Below are positions 50,204 to 59,745 of a DNA stretch of 64,000 nt, piece by piece. This DNA comes from Cellulomonas pakistanensis. GTDB lineage: Bacteria > Actinomycetota > Actinomycetes > Actinomycetales > Cellulomonadaceae. How positions within the stretch are numbered: the first letter of the stretch is position 1; each line of letters opens with the position of its first letter. The notes beneath the pieces were generated by a model, which saw nothing but the letters and a program-made list of their open reading frames with translations, ran no database searches and was not told the origin of the DNA. The stretch lies in contig NZ_BONO01000002.1 of NCBI RefSeq assembly GCF_016862755.1, positions 186,001 through 250,000 on the forward strand. The letters run 5' to 3'. A program made the translations under genes and the position numbers.

Positions 50204-50326
50204 CCAGCCGTCGGGTCAGGCCGTCAAGCCGCCCAGCCGTCAGGCCGTCCAGCCGTCAGGTCACGCCGTCACGCCGTCACGCCGTCCTGCCGTCAGACCG
50301 CCACGGCGTCACGCCGTCACGCCACG
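50204..50326. repeat. 8-nt tandem array (consensus CACGCCGT) at the pilB 3' end
   Basis: About 14 near-exact 8-nt units, including three identical CACGCCGT in a row near 50260-50284, run from the intergenic region across the pilB stop codon (50317-50319). Two 5-nt interruptions occur near the left end. Confidence 0.85.
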
Positions 50327-51996
50327 ACCCGGAGGATCTCCTCGACCGACGTCTGCCCCAGCGCGACCTTCTGCCAGCCGTCGTCGCGGAGCGTGATCAT
50401 CCCCTGCTGCCGGGCGGTGGCCGAGATCTCGGCCGCCGAGGACCGGGCGACGGCGAGCCGCTCGATCTCCTCGGTCACCCGCATCACCTCGTGCAGCGCG
50501 ACGCGCCCGCGGTACCCGGTGCGGGAGCAGGCGACGCAGCCGACCGGCCGGAACAGCTCGGGCAGCGGCTCCCCCGGCACCCACGGGAACCGGGCGGCGG
50601 TCAGCTCGGCCTCGGTCGGCGTGTAGGGCTCGCAGCACTTCCCGCACAGCCGCCGGGCGAGCCGCTGCGCGACCACGGCGTCCAGGGCCGAGCCCACGAG
50701 GAACGGCTCGATGCCCATCTCGGTGAGCCGGGTGACGGCGGACGGCGCGTCGTTGGTGTGCAGGGTCGACAGCACGAGGTGGCCGGTGAGGGCCGCCTCG
50801 ATGGCGATCTGGGCGGTCTCGTGGTCGCGGATCTCACCGAGCAGCACGACGTCGGGGTCGGACCGCAGGATCGAGCGCAGCGCGCCGGCGAACGTCAGGC
50901 CGGCCTTCGGGTTGACCTGCACCTGGTTGATCCCGGGCAGCCGGTACTCGACCGGGTCCTCGACCGTGATGACGTTGATCTCCGGCTTCGAGACCGCGTT
51001 CAGCGTCGCGTACAGGGTGGTCGACTTGCCGGAGCCCGTCGGGCCGGTGACCAGGATCATCCCGTACGGCTTGGTGTAGGACTCCCGGTAGGTCTCGTAG
51101 TTGTGCTCGAGGAACGCCAGGTCGCGCAGGTCCAGCGACGCCGTGGAGTTGTCCAGGATTCGCATGACGATCTTCTCGCCCCACACCGTCGGCAGGGTGG
51201 CGACGCGGAGGTCGATCTTGCGGCCGTTGTGCGTGACGGACATGCGGCCGTCCTGCGGCTTGCGGCGCTCGGCGATGTCGATGTCCGACATGATCTTGAC
51301 GCGGGAGATGACGCCGCCCTGGATCTGCTTGGGCGAGCGCTGCATCTCGTGCAGCACGCCGTCGATCCGGTACCGGACGCGCAGGTCGTGCTCGGTCGGC
51401 TCGATGTGGATGTCCGAGGCGCGGTCGGAGATCGCCTGGGTCACGAGCAGGTTCACGTACCGGACGATCGGGGCGTCGTCCTCGACGGCGGACCCGATGT
51501 TCGACAGGTCGACCTGCTGCTGCTGGGACTGCTGCTCCTCCTCGAACGCCGAGGACAGGTCCTCCATCTCGCCGTCGGCGCGGCAGAACCGCTCGATCGC
51601 GCGGTTGAGGTTCTCGAAGGTGGCGACGATCGGCAGCACGGCCATGCCGGACACGGTGCGCACGTCGTCGACCGCGACGACGTTGCCCGGGTCGGCGGTG
51701 GCGAGCACGAGCGCGCCGTCCTGGAACCCGACGGGCAGCACGGTGTACCGGCGGCACAGCGCCGCGGGGACCATCGAGACCGCCGACCGGTCCACCTGGT
51801 ACTCGTCGAGGTCGACGAACGCCATGCCGACCTGCCGCGCGAGCGCGGCCACCAGCTGACCCTCGGTGAGGACCCCGATCTCGACCAGCGTGCGGCCCAG
51901 GGACTGCCCCCGTGCCATCTGCTCGTCCAGCGCCGCCATGAGCTGCGCCTCGCTGACCAGGCCCTCGTCCAGCAGGATCTCGCCGAGCTGCTTCAC
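50317..51996 (-). CDS. pilB: Type IV pilus assembly ATPase PilB (GspE family, MshEN-type N-terminus)
   Basis: The protein has 559 residues from GTG 51996. Residues 1-60 carry two LGxxL repeats (KQLGEILLDEGL, LG at 4-5, and QSLGRTLVEIGV, LG at 33-34) typical of MshEN/GspE-N domains that can bind c-di-GMP. The ATPase core has Walker A ILVTGPTGSGKSTTLYATL, the Asp box DPDVVLLGEIRDHETAQIAI and the His box TGHLVLSTLHTNDAPSAVTR. A tetracysteine zinc motif (CGKC and CVAC) follows. These features predict the motor that powers pilus extension. It is the first gene of the locus, with its own sigma-28-like promoter. Confidence 0.95.
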   Translation of the reverse strand: MKQLGEILLDEGLVSEAQLMAALDEQMARGQSLGRTLVEIGVLTEGQLVAALARQVGMAFVDLDEYQVDRSAVSMVPAALCRRYTVLPVGFQDGALVLATADPGNVVAVDDVRTVSGMAVLPIVATFENLNRAIERFCRADGEMEDLSSAFEEEQQSQQQQVDLSNIGSAVEDDAPIVRYVNLLVTQAISDRASDIHIEPTEHDLRVRYRIDGVLHEMQRSPKQIQGGVISRVKIMSDIDIAERRKPQDGRMSVTHNGRKIDLRVATLPTVWGEKIVMRILDNSTASLDLRDLAFLEHNYETYRESYTKPYGMILVTGPTGSGKSTTLYATLNAVSKPEINVITVEDPVEYRLPGINQVQVNPKAGLTFAGALRSILRSDPDVVLLGEIRDHETAQIAIEAALTGHLVLSTLHTNDAPSAVTRLTEMGIEPFLVGSALDAVVAQRLARRLCGKCCEPYTPTEAELTAARFPWVPGEPLPELFRPVGCVACSRTGYRGRVALHEVMRVTEEIERLAVARSSAAEISATARQQGMITLRDDGWQKVALGQTSVEEILRVVA

Positions 51997-52044
51997 CCCG
52001 TGTCCCTTCGTCCGGGGCAGGCAGGTGCACCGTCCCCACGATGC

Positions 52045-52073
52045 CCATCGGCACCCGGGCGGGGTCAGATGAG
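52045..52073 (-). promoter_or_regulatory. Sigma-28-like promoter of pilB
   Basis: On the minus strand CTCATC (52068-52073), then 15 nt, then GCCGATGG (52045-52052). CCCTCA at the -35 is shared with the pilT and pilM boxes. The leader would be about 45 nt. Confidence 0.5.
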
Positions 52074-52133
52074 GGACGGGGACGAACCGGACGGGCGTCC
52101 GGCCCGCCTCGGTGGGTGATTCGGCGCGGGCGG

Positions 52134-52151
52134 CTGGGTGCTGGCACCCAG
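52134..52151 (-). terminator. Short hairpin downstream of aroE
   Basis: CTGGGTGC and GCACCCAG form a perfect 8-bp stem with a 2-nt loop, about 40 nt after the aroE stop. A second small stem lies at 52092-52106. Confidence 0.4.
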
Positions 52152-52190
52152 GGCCGGCGCGTCGGCGGTCGCGCGGACGGCGCGCCGGCG

Positions 52191-53192
52191 TCAGCCGACG
52201 GGCGCGGCCGGCGCGTCCAGCGCCTCGGCCAGCGCGGCGTCCATCGCCGCCAGCGGGCCGGGCCGGCCGGTCATCAGGCGCACCTGCTCGGCGGCCTGGT
52301 GCAGCAGCATGCGCTCCCCCGGCACCGCCACGCCGCCCGCGGCGGACCACGCGGCGTGCAGCGCGGTGGGGCGCGGGTCGTACGCGACGTCGAGCAGCAC
52401 GGCGCCCGCGCGGGGAGCGCCCGCGGAGCCGCCTGCGAGCCCCGCCGCCAGGTCGTCCGCGGCGCGCGGCGGCAGCGTCGAGACGACCAGGTCCGCGCGC
52501 GCCATCGCGTCCAGCGCGCCGTCCAGCGTGCGGAACACCGGCTCGACGCCCATCCGGTGCGCCGCGCGCGCCAGGGCCCCGGTGCGGCCGAGCGACCGCA
52601 CGTGCACGACGGGCGCGGTGCAGCCGAGCTGGGCCAGGGCGGCGAGCGTCGACGCGGCGGTGGCACCGGCGCCGAGCACCACGGCCGACCGGGCGGGGAC
52701 GGGGCTCGCGCCGGCGCCCGGCTCGCTGAGAACCGCCGTCCCGACGCCCGCCTCGGCCGCGCCTACCGACGACTGCACGCCCGCCGACGGACCCGCGCCC
52801 ACCGAAGATCCGGCCCCCGCGGCCGCCAGCCCCTCCGACAGCGCCGCGACGAGCCCGTGCACGTCGGTGTTCGCCCCCGTGAGCACCGGCCGGCCGGACC
52901 CGCCGCCCTGCACGAGCACCGTGTTCACCGCGCCGACGACCTCGGCGAGCGGTTCGACGTGGTCGAGCAGCGGGAGCACCGTCTGCTTGAGCGGCATGGT
53001 GAGGCTGAGGCCCGCCCAGGTGCCGTCGAGCGCGTCGACGAACGCCGGCAGGCCCTCCTCGGTGACGTCGACGGCCTCGTACGACCAGCCGTCGAGCCCG
53101 AGCGCGCGGTACGCGGCCCGGTGCAGGACGGGCGACAGCGAGTGCCCGATCGGGTGCCCGAGCACCGCGGCGCGGCGCCCGGGCGCCGTCAC
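52191..53192 (-). CDS. aroE: Shikimate dehydrogenase
   Basis: The protein has 333 residues from GTG 53192, overlapping mltG by 4 nt. It reduces 3-dehydroshikimate with NADPH. The start AVLGHPIGHSLSPVLHRAAY, the catalytic Lys in SLTMPLKQTVLPLLDHV, TGANTDVHGLVAAL and the nucleotide loop VVLGAGATAASTLAAL are present. A Gly/Ala/Ser-rich insert of about 45 residues (near 125-170) separates the substrate and NADP domains, making it longer than the usual 270-285 residues. Confidence 0.93.
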   Translation of the reverse strand: MTAPGRRAAVLGHPIGHSLSPVLHRAAYRALGLDGWSYEAVDVTEEGLPAFVDALDGTWAGLSLTMPLKQTVLPLLDHVEPLAEVVGAVNTVLVQGGGSGRPVLTGANTDVHGLVAALSEGLAAAGAGSSVGAGPSAGVQSSVGAAEAGVGTAVLSEPGAGASPVPARSAVVLGAGATAASTLAALAQLGCTAPVVHVRSLGRTGALARAAHRMGVEPVFRTLDGALDAMARADLVVSTLPPRAADDLAAGLAGGSAGAPRAGAVLLDVAYDPRPTALHAAWSAAGGVAVPGERMLLHQAAEQVRLMTGRPGPLAAMDAALAEALDAPAAPVG

Positions 53193-54355
53193 TGGTTGGC
53201 CGCCTGCCACTCGCGGAGCAGGTCCACGTTCTCCTGGTGCTCGGGGTAGGTCTCGGCGAACCGGGTCTCGCCCGTGTCGAGGTTGATCGTGGCCCAGTAC
53301 AGCCACGGCCCGTCGGCCGGGTTGAGCACGGCGTCGATGGACACCTCGCCCGGGTTGGCGATCGGCGTCGGGGGCAGGCCCGCGATCTTGTACGAGTTGT
53401 ACGGGTCGTACGGCGGCTGCGCCCCGTTGGTGTCCGCGGTCGTCAGCTCGGTGCCGGGGATGCCGAGGCCGTACGCGTTGATCGCGTCGATCTGCAGGTT
53501 CATGCCGATGTCGAGCCGGTTCTGGATCGCCCGCGCCATCTTCGCGCGGTCCTCGTCCAGCTTGCCCTCGCGCTCGACGATGGACGCCTTGTTCAGGACC
53601 GTCTCCCACTGGTCCTGGGCGACGCCCTTCTCCGTGAGCAGGGTGGTCGTGCGGCCGACCATCTGCGCCAGCACGCTGGCGGCGCTCGAGCCGGGCTCGA
53701 CCTCGTAGGTCATCGGGAACAGCCAGCCCTCGACGTTGCCGCCGGCCTCGGCGGGCAGGCCGATGGCGGCGGGGTCGGCGGCGGCGGCCTCGAGGTCCTC
53801 GACCGGGATGCCGGTGACCTCGTAGACCCGCTGGTAGATCTGCGACGCGGTGTAGCCCTCGGGGATGGTGACCCGGTTGGACACGCGGTTCGCCTGGTCG
53901 AGCAGCGCGTTGACCGCGTCGCTCGCCTTCATCTCGAGCTGCAGCGCGTAGGTGCCGGGCTGGATGCCGGTCGCGGCGGGGTTGGCAGCGTAGGCGCTGG
54001 TGAACGCGTTCACCGTCGCGACGACGCCGGCGTCGACGAGCGTCTGCCCGATCGCGCCGCCGGTGTCGCCCTGCGCGACGGTCACCTGCACCTCGCCGCT
54101 GCCGGGGCCCGGGAAGTCCTCGACGGTCTCCTCGGCGCTGCCGCCGCCGGAGAACAGGTCGCCGAACACGCTCCACACGACGAAGCCGGCGCCGCCCACG
54201 AGGACGAGGGCGAGCAGCAGCACGACGACGCTGCGGCGGCGCTTGTGCTTGCGCTGCTGGGCACGCTGCTCCTGCGTGTCCCGGCGCGAGCGGCGCGAGG
54301 GCGGGGGCGCCTCGTGGTGCTCCTGCTGCGGAGCACCGAGGAACAGGTCGCTCAC
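53189..54355 (-). CDS. mltG: Endolytic murein transglycosylase MltG
   Basis: The protein has 388 residues from GTG 54355. A charged cytosolic head (residues 1-40) and one helix (VVVLLLALVLVGGAGFVVWS) are followed by a LysM-like region and the YceG catalytic domain with VTIPEGYTASQIYQRVYEVT and the catalytic-Glu segment ASIVEREGKLDEDRAKMARA. It cuts nascent glycan strands and sets their length. GTGA overlaps join it to ruvX and aroE. Confidence 0.95.
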   Translation of the reverse strand: MSDLFLGAPQQEHHEAPPPSRRSRRDTQEQRAQQRKHKRRRSVVVLLLALVLVGGAGFVVWSVFGDLFSGGGSAEETVEDFPGPGSGEVQVTVAQGDTGGAIGQTLVDAGVVATVNAFTSAYAANPAATGIQPGTYALQLEMKASDAVNALLDQANRVSNRVTIPEGYTASQIYQRVYEVTGIPVEDLEAAAADPAAIGLPAEAGGNVEGWLFPMTYEVEPGSSAASVLAQMVGRTTTLLTEKGVAQDQWETVLNKASIVEREGKLDEDRAKMARAIQNRLDIGMNLQIDAINAYGLGIPGTELTTADTNGAQPPYDPYNSYKIAGLPPTPIANPGEVSIDAVLNPADGPWLYWATINLDTGETRFAETYPEHQENVDLLREWQAANQ

Positions 54356-54954
54356 TCGGTCGTCCCTTCGGTGTGTCCTGCTCGTCCTGCGTCCTGCGGA
54401 CCCCCCGGGCGCTCCTCCTCGGGGCGCTCCGGGCGGGTCGCCGTGACCCGCTCGCCGGGCCGGCGGCCCGAGGAGCGCTCCGCGTCGAGCGCGGTCTGCA
54501 GGATCACCACCGCGGCCGCCTGGTCGACGACCGCCCGGTGACGACGTCCGGACCGGCCGGACGCGTGCAGCGCCTGATGGGCGGACACCGTGCTCATCCG
54601 CTCGTCGACCAGCCGCACCGGAACCGGGGCGACGGCCTGCGCCAGCGCACCAGCGTACGCGCGTGCGGCCTCCGCCGCAGCGCCCTCGGTCCCGGAGAGG
54701 TGTTTCGGCAGGCCCACGTACACGGCCGCGGCGAACCGCTCGGCGACCTCCTCGACGATCGAGGCGACGTCCGACGGCCACGCACCCGGGGCCGGCGTCC
54801 GCGTGTCGCGGGGCAGCGTGGCGACCGGGGTGGCCACCAGCCCGTCGGGGTCGCTGGCCGCGAGGCCGACCCGGACGGAGCCCACGTCGACCGCGAGCCG
54901 GGCCCCGCGCACGACGGCGTCGGGGTCCAGGGCGCCCGGGTCGGCCCCGGCCAC
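54352..54954 (-). CDS. ruvX: RuvX/YqgF putative Holliday-junction resolvase or pre-16S rRNA nuclease
   Basis: The protein has 200 residues from GTG 54954, five bases after alaS. RNase H-like fold: ARLAVDVGSVRVGLAASDPD, VYVGLPKHLSGTEG, LVDERMSTVSAHQAL and VVDQAAAVVILQTALD hold the acidic catalytic residues. In E. coli the homologue matures 16S rRNA; resolvase activity was proposed earlier. A disordered 35-residue tail (RPERPEEERPGG) is present. Confidence 0.93.
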   Translation of the reverse strand: MAGADPGALDPDAVVRGARLAVDVGSVRVGLAASDPDGLVATPVATLPRDTRTPAPGAWPSDVASIVEEVAERFAAAVYVGLPKHLSGTEGAAAEAARAYAGALAQAVAPVPVRLVDERMSTVSAHQALHASGRSGRRHRAVVDQAAAVVILQTALDAERSSGRRPGERVTATRPERPEEERPGGPQDAGRAGHTEGTTE

Positions 54955-54959
54955 GGGGG

Positions 54960-57665
54960 TCAGGCGCCCGCCCCGATCGCCTCGCGGACGCCGGCCAGCG
55001 CCTCCGGCAGGCGGGCGGCGTCGGTGCCGCCGCCCTGCGCGAGGTCGTCCTTGCCGCCACCGCCGCCGCCGAGCAGGCCGGACGCGGTCTTGACCAGCGC
55101 ACCCGCGCGGACGCCCTTCTCGCGCGCCGCGGCGTTGGTCGCCACGACGACGACCGGGCGGCCCTTCGCGACGCCGCCGACCGCGACGACCGCCGGGGCG
55201 GACTCGCCGAGCCGGGCGCGGACGTCGAGCACCAGGGTGCGCAGGTCGTCCGCGGCGCCGACCTCGCCGGCATCGTGCGCGACCACGCGGGTCCCTGCGA
55301 TCTCGACCGCCGAGGACGCGAGCGAGCCGGCCGCCGCGAGGACCTGCGCCGCGCGCAGCGAGGCGAGCTCCTTCTCGGACTCCTTGAGCCGGGTCATGAG
55401 CGAGGAGACGCGGTCCGCGAGCTCGTCCGGGCGGGCGCCGAGCAGGCCGGAGATCTGGCCGACCAGCGCGCGCTCCTTGGCGTGGAAGCCGTACGCCCCG
55501 TCGCCGACGAGCGCGTCGACCCGGCGGACGCCGGAGCCGATCGACGACTCGCCGAGCAGGGTGACCAGGCCGAGCTCGCCGGACTGCCGCACGTGCGTGC
55601 CGCCGCAGAGCTCGCGGGACCAGTCGCCGCCGATCGAGACGACACGCACCTGGTCGCCGTACTTCTCGCCGAACAGCGCCATCGCGCCGAGCGCGCGGGC
55701 CTCCGCGATCGGCATGACCGCGTCGGTGACCTCGAGGTTCTCCTGCAGCCGGGTGTTGACCCGCTCCTCGACCTCGGACAGCACGCCCTGCGGGACCGCC
55801 TGGCCGGCGCGGAAGTCGAACCGCACGCGGCTGGGCGCGTTCTCGGAGCCGGCCTGGGTCGCGGACGGGCCGAGCGACTCCTGGATGGCCTTGTGCACCA
55901 TGTGCGTCGCGGTGTGCGCGCGGCTGATCGCGATGCGGCGGGCGGTGTCGATGGACGCGACGCCCGGCTCGTCCAGCGTGACGGTGCCCTCGACGAGGCG
56001 GCCGCGGTGCACCGGCAGGCCCTTGACGGGCGCCTGCACGTCGTCGACCTCGATGGTCGCGCCGCCGTCGAGCACGATCGAGCCGTGGTCGGCGAGCTGG
56101 CCACCCATCTCCGCGTAGAACGGCGTGACGTCCAGGACGAGCTCGACGTCCGCGGGCGCGGTCGCGGCGGGCGCGGGCACGCCGTCGACCAGCAGGCCGA
56201 CGACGCGCGAGCGCGCGGTGGTGCGGTCGTAGCCGACGAACTCGACGGGCCTGGCACCGGACCCGCTGAGCGTCGCGTGCATGTCCTGGTACGCCGCGGT
56301 GTCGGTGCGGCCCGCGCGCTTGGCCAGGGCGTCCGCCCGGGCGCGCTCGCGCTGGGCCTGCATGAGGGTCCGGAACGCCTTCTCGTCGACCGACACGCCC
56401 TGCTCGGCGGCCATCTCGAGGGTGAGGTCGATCGGGAAGCCGTACGTGTCGTGCAGCTGGAACGCCTTCTCGCCGGACAGCAGCGGCGCCGCGCTCGGCG
56501 TACCGGTCCCGGCCGTCTTCACCTCGGACACCGCGAGGTCGAGGATCGAGGTGCCCGCGACGAGGGTGCGCAGGAACGCCTCCTCCTCGGCGTAGGCGAC
56601 CTTGGCGATGCGGTCGAAGTCGCGCGCCAGCTCCGGGTACGACGGCGACATCGCGTCGCGGGACACCGGCAGCAGGGTCGGCAGCGCGGGGGTCTCGACG
56701 CCGAGCAGCCGCATCGCGCGCACCGCGCGGCGCAGCAGGCGGCGCAGCACGTAGCCCCGGCCCTCGTTCGACGGCGTGACGCCGTCGCCCATCAGCATGA
56801 GCGCGGAGCGCACGTGGTCGGCGACGACGCGCATCCGGACGTCGTCCTCGTGATCGGCGCCGTAGGTCCGGCCGGACAGCGCCTGCGCCGCCTCGATGAC
56901 CGGGAAGACCTCGTCGATCTCGTACATGTTGTCGACGCCCTGCAGCAGGAACGCGACGCGCTCCAGGCCCATGCCGGTGTCGATGTTCTTCTGCTTGAGC
57001 TCGCCGAGGATCGGGAAGTCCTCCTTGCCGCCCCCGTCGCCGCGCTCGTACTGCATGAACACGAGGTTCCAGATCTCGATGTACCGGTCCTCGTCGACGA
57101 CCGGGCCGCCCTCGGCGCCGTACTCCGGCCCCCGGTCGACGTAGATCTCCGAGCACGGGCCCGCGGGGCCGCGCGCGCCGGTCGACCAGTAGTTGTCCTT
57201 CATGCCGCGGCGCTGGATGCGCTCGTCGGGCAGGCCGGCGATCTTCTTCCAGAGCTCGGCCGCCTCGTCGTCCGTCTCGTAGACGGTGACCCAGATCTTG
57301 TCCTCCGGGAAGCCGTAGCCGCCCTGGTCCTGCGGGGTGGTGATCAGCTCCCACGCGTGGGTGATCGCCCCCTCCTTGAAGTAGTCCCCGAAGGAGAAGT
57401 TGCCGTTCATCTGGAAGAACGTGCCGTGCCGCGTGGTCTTGCCGACCTCCTCGATGTCGAGGGTGCGCACGCACTTCTGCACGCTGGTGGCGCGGGGCCA
57501 CGGCGCCGTCTGCTCGCCGAGCATGTACGGGATGAACGGCACCATGCCGGCGATCACGAACAGCGTCGACGGGTCGGGCGAGATCAGCGGGGCGGAGGGC
57601 ACCACGGTGTGGCCGCGGGCCTCGAAGAAGTCGAGCCAACGCTGGCGGATCTCGGCGGTGCGCAT
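54960..57665 (-). CDS. alaS: Alanyl-tRNA synthetase
   Basis: The protein has 901 residues from ATG 57665 with GAGGA upstream. The class II catalytic core starts [20 protein letters not shown], with [20 protein letters not shown]. The editing domain zinc ligands are in [19 protein letters not shown] and [15 protein letters not shown]. The C-terminal DHHA1 domain ends with the glycine-rich [16 protein letters not shown]. It charges tRNA-Ala and removes mischarged Ser/Gly. It is the first gene of the alaS-ruvX-mltG-aroE run. Confidence 0.98.
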   Translation of the reverse strand: MRTAEIRQRWLDFFEARGHTVVPSAPLISPDPSTLFVIAGMVPFIPYMLGEQTAPWPRATSVQKCVRTLDIEEVGKTTRHGTFFQMNGNFSFGDYFKEGAITHAWELITTPQDQGGYGFPEDKIWVTVYETDDEAAELWKKIAGLPDERIQRRGMKDNYWSTGARGPAGPCSEIYVDRGPEYGAEGGPVVDEDRYIEIWNLVFMQYERGDGGGKEDFPILGELKQKNIDTGMGLERVAFLLQGVDNMYEIDEVFPVIEAAQALSGRTYGADHEDDVRMRVVADHVRSALMLMGDGVTPSNEGRGYVLRRLLRRAVRAMRLLGVETPALPTLLPVSRDAMSPSYPELARDFDRIAKVAYAEEEAFLRTLVAGTSILDLAVSEVKTAGTGTPSAAPLLSGEKAFQLHDTYGFPIDLTLEMAAEQGVSVDEKAFRTLMQAQRERARADALAKRAGRTDTAAYQDMHATLSGSGARPVEFVGYDRTTARSRVVGLLVDGVPAPAATAPADVELVLDVTPFYAEMGGQLADHGSIVLDGGATIEVDDVQAPVKGLPVHRGRLVEGTVTLDEPGVASIDTARRIAISRAHTATHMVHKAIQESLGPSATQAGSENAPSRVRFDFRAGQAVPQGVLSEVEERVNTRLQENLEVTDAVMPIAEARALGAMALFGEKYGDQVRVVSIGGDWSRELCGGTHVRQSGELGLVTLLGESSIGSGVRRVDALVGDGAYGFHAKERALVGQISGLLGARPDELADRVSSLMTRLKESEKELASLRAAQVLAAAGSLASSAVEIAGTRVVAHDAGEVGAADDLRTLVLDVRARLGESAPAVVAVGGVAKGRPVVVVATNAAAREKGVRAGALVKTASGLLGGGGGGKDDLAQGGGTDAARLPEALAGVREAIGAGA

Positions 57666-57793
57666 GGTGTCCTCGTCTGGGTCGGGTGGCGGGAGTCGCG
57701 GGCCCTCGCCCGTTCTCGTGGTTCAGCGTCGCCCGTCGCGCGGGTGTTCCCGCCGGGGCGACCCCGTGCAGCCTAGGGGCCGCGGCGCGGTCG

Positions 57794-58318
57794 TCAGTAG
57801 AAGGAGTACGGCACGTCGCCGTCGCCGTCGGCCGGGTCCTCCACCGGCTCGTCGGCCCAGCCGCGGCGCGCCCGCTCCCGGCGGGCCTCCTCGCGGGCCT
57901 CCGGGTCGCGGTGCCAGGCGGGCGGGACGGCACCGGAGCGGTCGTGCTCGGCCTCGCGGGCGGCGGCCCGGCGGCCGGCGCGCTCGGCCCGGATCGCGTC
58001 CACGTCGACGTCGCCGACGAGGTCGTGCCGCAGCTGCGCCTCGCGCTCCGCCATGCCGGTGCGGAACTCGCGACGGGCGTCGGCCAGCGACCGCACGGTC
58101 CCCGCGGTCGTGGCGCCCGCGCGGAAGGCGGTGCGGACGGCGCGCGCGGCGGTGGTGGCGGTCGCGGCGGCCGTCCCGGCGGCGCCGGCCGGACGCGTGG
58201 CGTCGGCGTGCGCGCCGTGCGCGGCAGGGGCGCCGGTCAGGTCGTCCAGCAGGCCGAGCCGCTTGGCCCCGGCGACCGCGGCCGCCGCGCCCACCGCGAC
58301 CCAGAGCAGCCGGCTCAT
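57794..58318 (-). CDS. DUF6167-like small protein
   Basis: The protein has 174 residues from ATG 58318, overlapping the DUF948 gene by 4 nt. An N-terminal hydrophobic segment (RLLWVAVGAAAAVAGAKRLG) is followed by an Ala/Thr-rich helical stretch, FRTGMAEREAQLRHDLVGDV and a highly charged tail. It matches the small protein normally found between DUF948 and alaS in actinobacteria. The function is unknown; coupling suggests it acts with the DUF948 protein at the membrane. Confidence 0.75.
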   Translation of the reverse strand: MSRLLWVAVGAAAAVAGAKRLGLLDDLTGAPAAHGAHADATRPAGAAGTAAATATTAARAVRTAFRAGATTAGTVRSLADARREFRTGMAEREAQLRHDLVGDVDVDAIRAERAGRRAAAREAEHDRSGAVPPAWHRDPEAREEARRERARRGWADEPVEDPADGDGDVPYSFY

Positions 58319-58677
58319 CGCCCGGACCGCCCGCGGCGCAGGCCGGACAGGGCGCGCCGCACGCCGTAGCTGAACGCGGCCACCTTGATCATCGGTCCGC
58401 CGACGGTCGCGGCGAACAGCGACGTCAGGGCGGACGCGTTCTGCGTGATGGTGGCGGCCGAGGTGGTGATCGCGTCGACCCGCTCGAGCTGGGTGTTCGT
58501 CGAGGACACCGTGGTGGCGGCCTCGTCGAGGATCGGCACCGTGTGCTCGGTGATCTCCTTCACGGAGGCCCGGGTCTCGTCCAGGACGCGCCCCAGCTTC
58601 ACCAGCGGCACGGCCAGCGCGCCGACGAGCAGCACGAAGGCGATGGCCGCGACGAGCCCCGCGATGTCTCCCAGCAT
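58315..58677 (-). CDS. DUF948 membrane protein
   Basis: The protein has 120 residues from ATG 58677 with GAAGGG upstream. One helix (IAGLVAAIAFVLLVGALAVP) is followed by a heptad-rich segment (LGRVLDETRASVKEITEHTV; TQLERVDAITTSAATITQNA), the usual DUF948 pattern resembling methyl-accepting coiled coils. A second hydrophobic stretch lies near residue 90. The role is unknown. Confidence 0.85.
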   Translation of the reverse strand: MLGDIAGLVAAIAFVLLVGALAVPLVKLGRVLDETRASVKEITEHTVPILDEAATTVSSTNTQLERVDAITTSAATITQNASALTSLFAATVGGPMIKVAAFSYGVRRALSGLRRGRSGR

Positions 58678-58782
58678 GGCCAGCCCTTCTTCCGTGCCGG
58701 CACCGCGCCGACGTCGGGGAAACCCTACCCGGCGTGCGGTGCCGGGCCGGGCGTCCGGCCCGGTCACCGGGCCGGGGAACGC

Positions 58783-58830
58783 CGCGACGCCCCGGCGCCG
58801 GCCCCGAGGGGGCGGCGCGGGGGCGTCGCG
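58783..58830 (-). terminator. Terminator hairpin after rpsD
   Basis: CGCGACGCCCC (from 58783) pairs with GGGGCGTCGCG (ending 58830), enclosing a second GC-rich stem. It starts 19 nt after the rpsD stop. Confidence 0.75.
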
Positions 58831-58849
58831 GACGTGCGAGCCGGGTGGC

Positions 58850-59476
58850 TCAGCGGGCGTAGTACTCGACGACCAGCTGCACGTCGCAGGTCACGGGGAC
58901 CTCGGCGCGCTTCGGGCGGCGGACCAGCACGGCCGACAGCTTCTCGAGCTGGACGTCCAGGTAGCCCGGGACGGCCGGCAGCACGTCGCGGTGGGCGCCG
59001 GCGGCGGCCACCTGGAACGGCACGGTGGTCTGCGACTTCGGCTTGATCTGCAGGGTCTGGCCCTCCTTCACGCGGAAGGACGGACGGTCCACGATCTTGC
59101 CGTCGACGAGGATGTGGCGGTGGGTCACGACCTGGCGCGCCTGCAGGATGGTGCGGGCGAAGCCGGCGCGGAGCACCAGGGCGTCGAGACGGGTCTCGAG
59201 GTCCTCGACCAGGGCCTCACCGGTCAGGCCCGGGGCCTTGCGGGCGTCCTCGTACGCACGGGCGAGCTGCTTCTCGCGCAGCGCGTACTGGGCGCGCAGA
59301 CGCTGCTTCTCGCGCAGACGCACCGCGTAGTCGGACTCGGTGCGGCGGCGGGCGCGGCCGTGCTCGCCGGGCGGGTAGGGGCGCTTCTCGAAGTGCTTGA
59401 CGGCCTTCGGGGTGAGCGCGAGGCCGAGGGCGCGGGAGAGGCGCACCTGGCGACGCGCACGCGTCACGTTGCTCAT
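58850..59476 (-). CDS. rpsD: 30S ribosomal protein S4
   Basis: The protein has 208 residues from ATG 59476 with AGGA upstream. It is a primary 16S rRNA-binding protein. [40 protein letters not shown] and the S4 domain [20 protein letters not shown] are clear. The N-terminal zinc cysteines are missing, so this is the zinc-independent (C-minus) form. It is isolated from other ribosomal genes, as in many actinobacteria. The upstream 269 nt (59477-59745) show no other gene. Confidence 0.97.
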   Translation of the reverse strand: MSNVTRARRQVRLSRALGLALTPKAVKHFEKRPYPPGEHGRARRRTESDYAVRLREKQRLRAQYALREKQLARAYEDARKAPGLTGEALVEDLETRLDALVLRAGFARTILQARQVVTHRHILVDGKIVDRPSFRVKEGQTLQIKPKSQTTVPFQVAAAGAHRDVLPAVPGYLDVQLEKLSAVLVRRPKRAEVPVTCDVQLVVEYYAR

Positions 59477-59745
59477 GTGATCGTTCCTGTCGTTTCTCGT
59501 ACGGCACACCCGTGCCCGGGGGTTCCCGGGCGGGGCGTGGGGCCGACCTCCGTGCGTCCGTACGAGGCGGACGCGGCTAGGACCCCAGGCGGCCGTCCGG
59601 CTGACCCACCGGGAGACCCCGGGGTGCGGACGACCGTGCAACTCTACCGGGTGCGCGACGCTGGGCCTAATGCGGGGCCTGGGCGGCGCGGCGCGGCGAT
59701 CCTCCGGCGGCACGGCGGGTCGGCCCCTCCGCGGGCGCGCCTCCC

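Noticed and set aside
54663-57776. A 1037-codon plus-strand frame opposite alaS
   Set aside because: It is the antisense of alaS codons and shows only biased composition.
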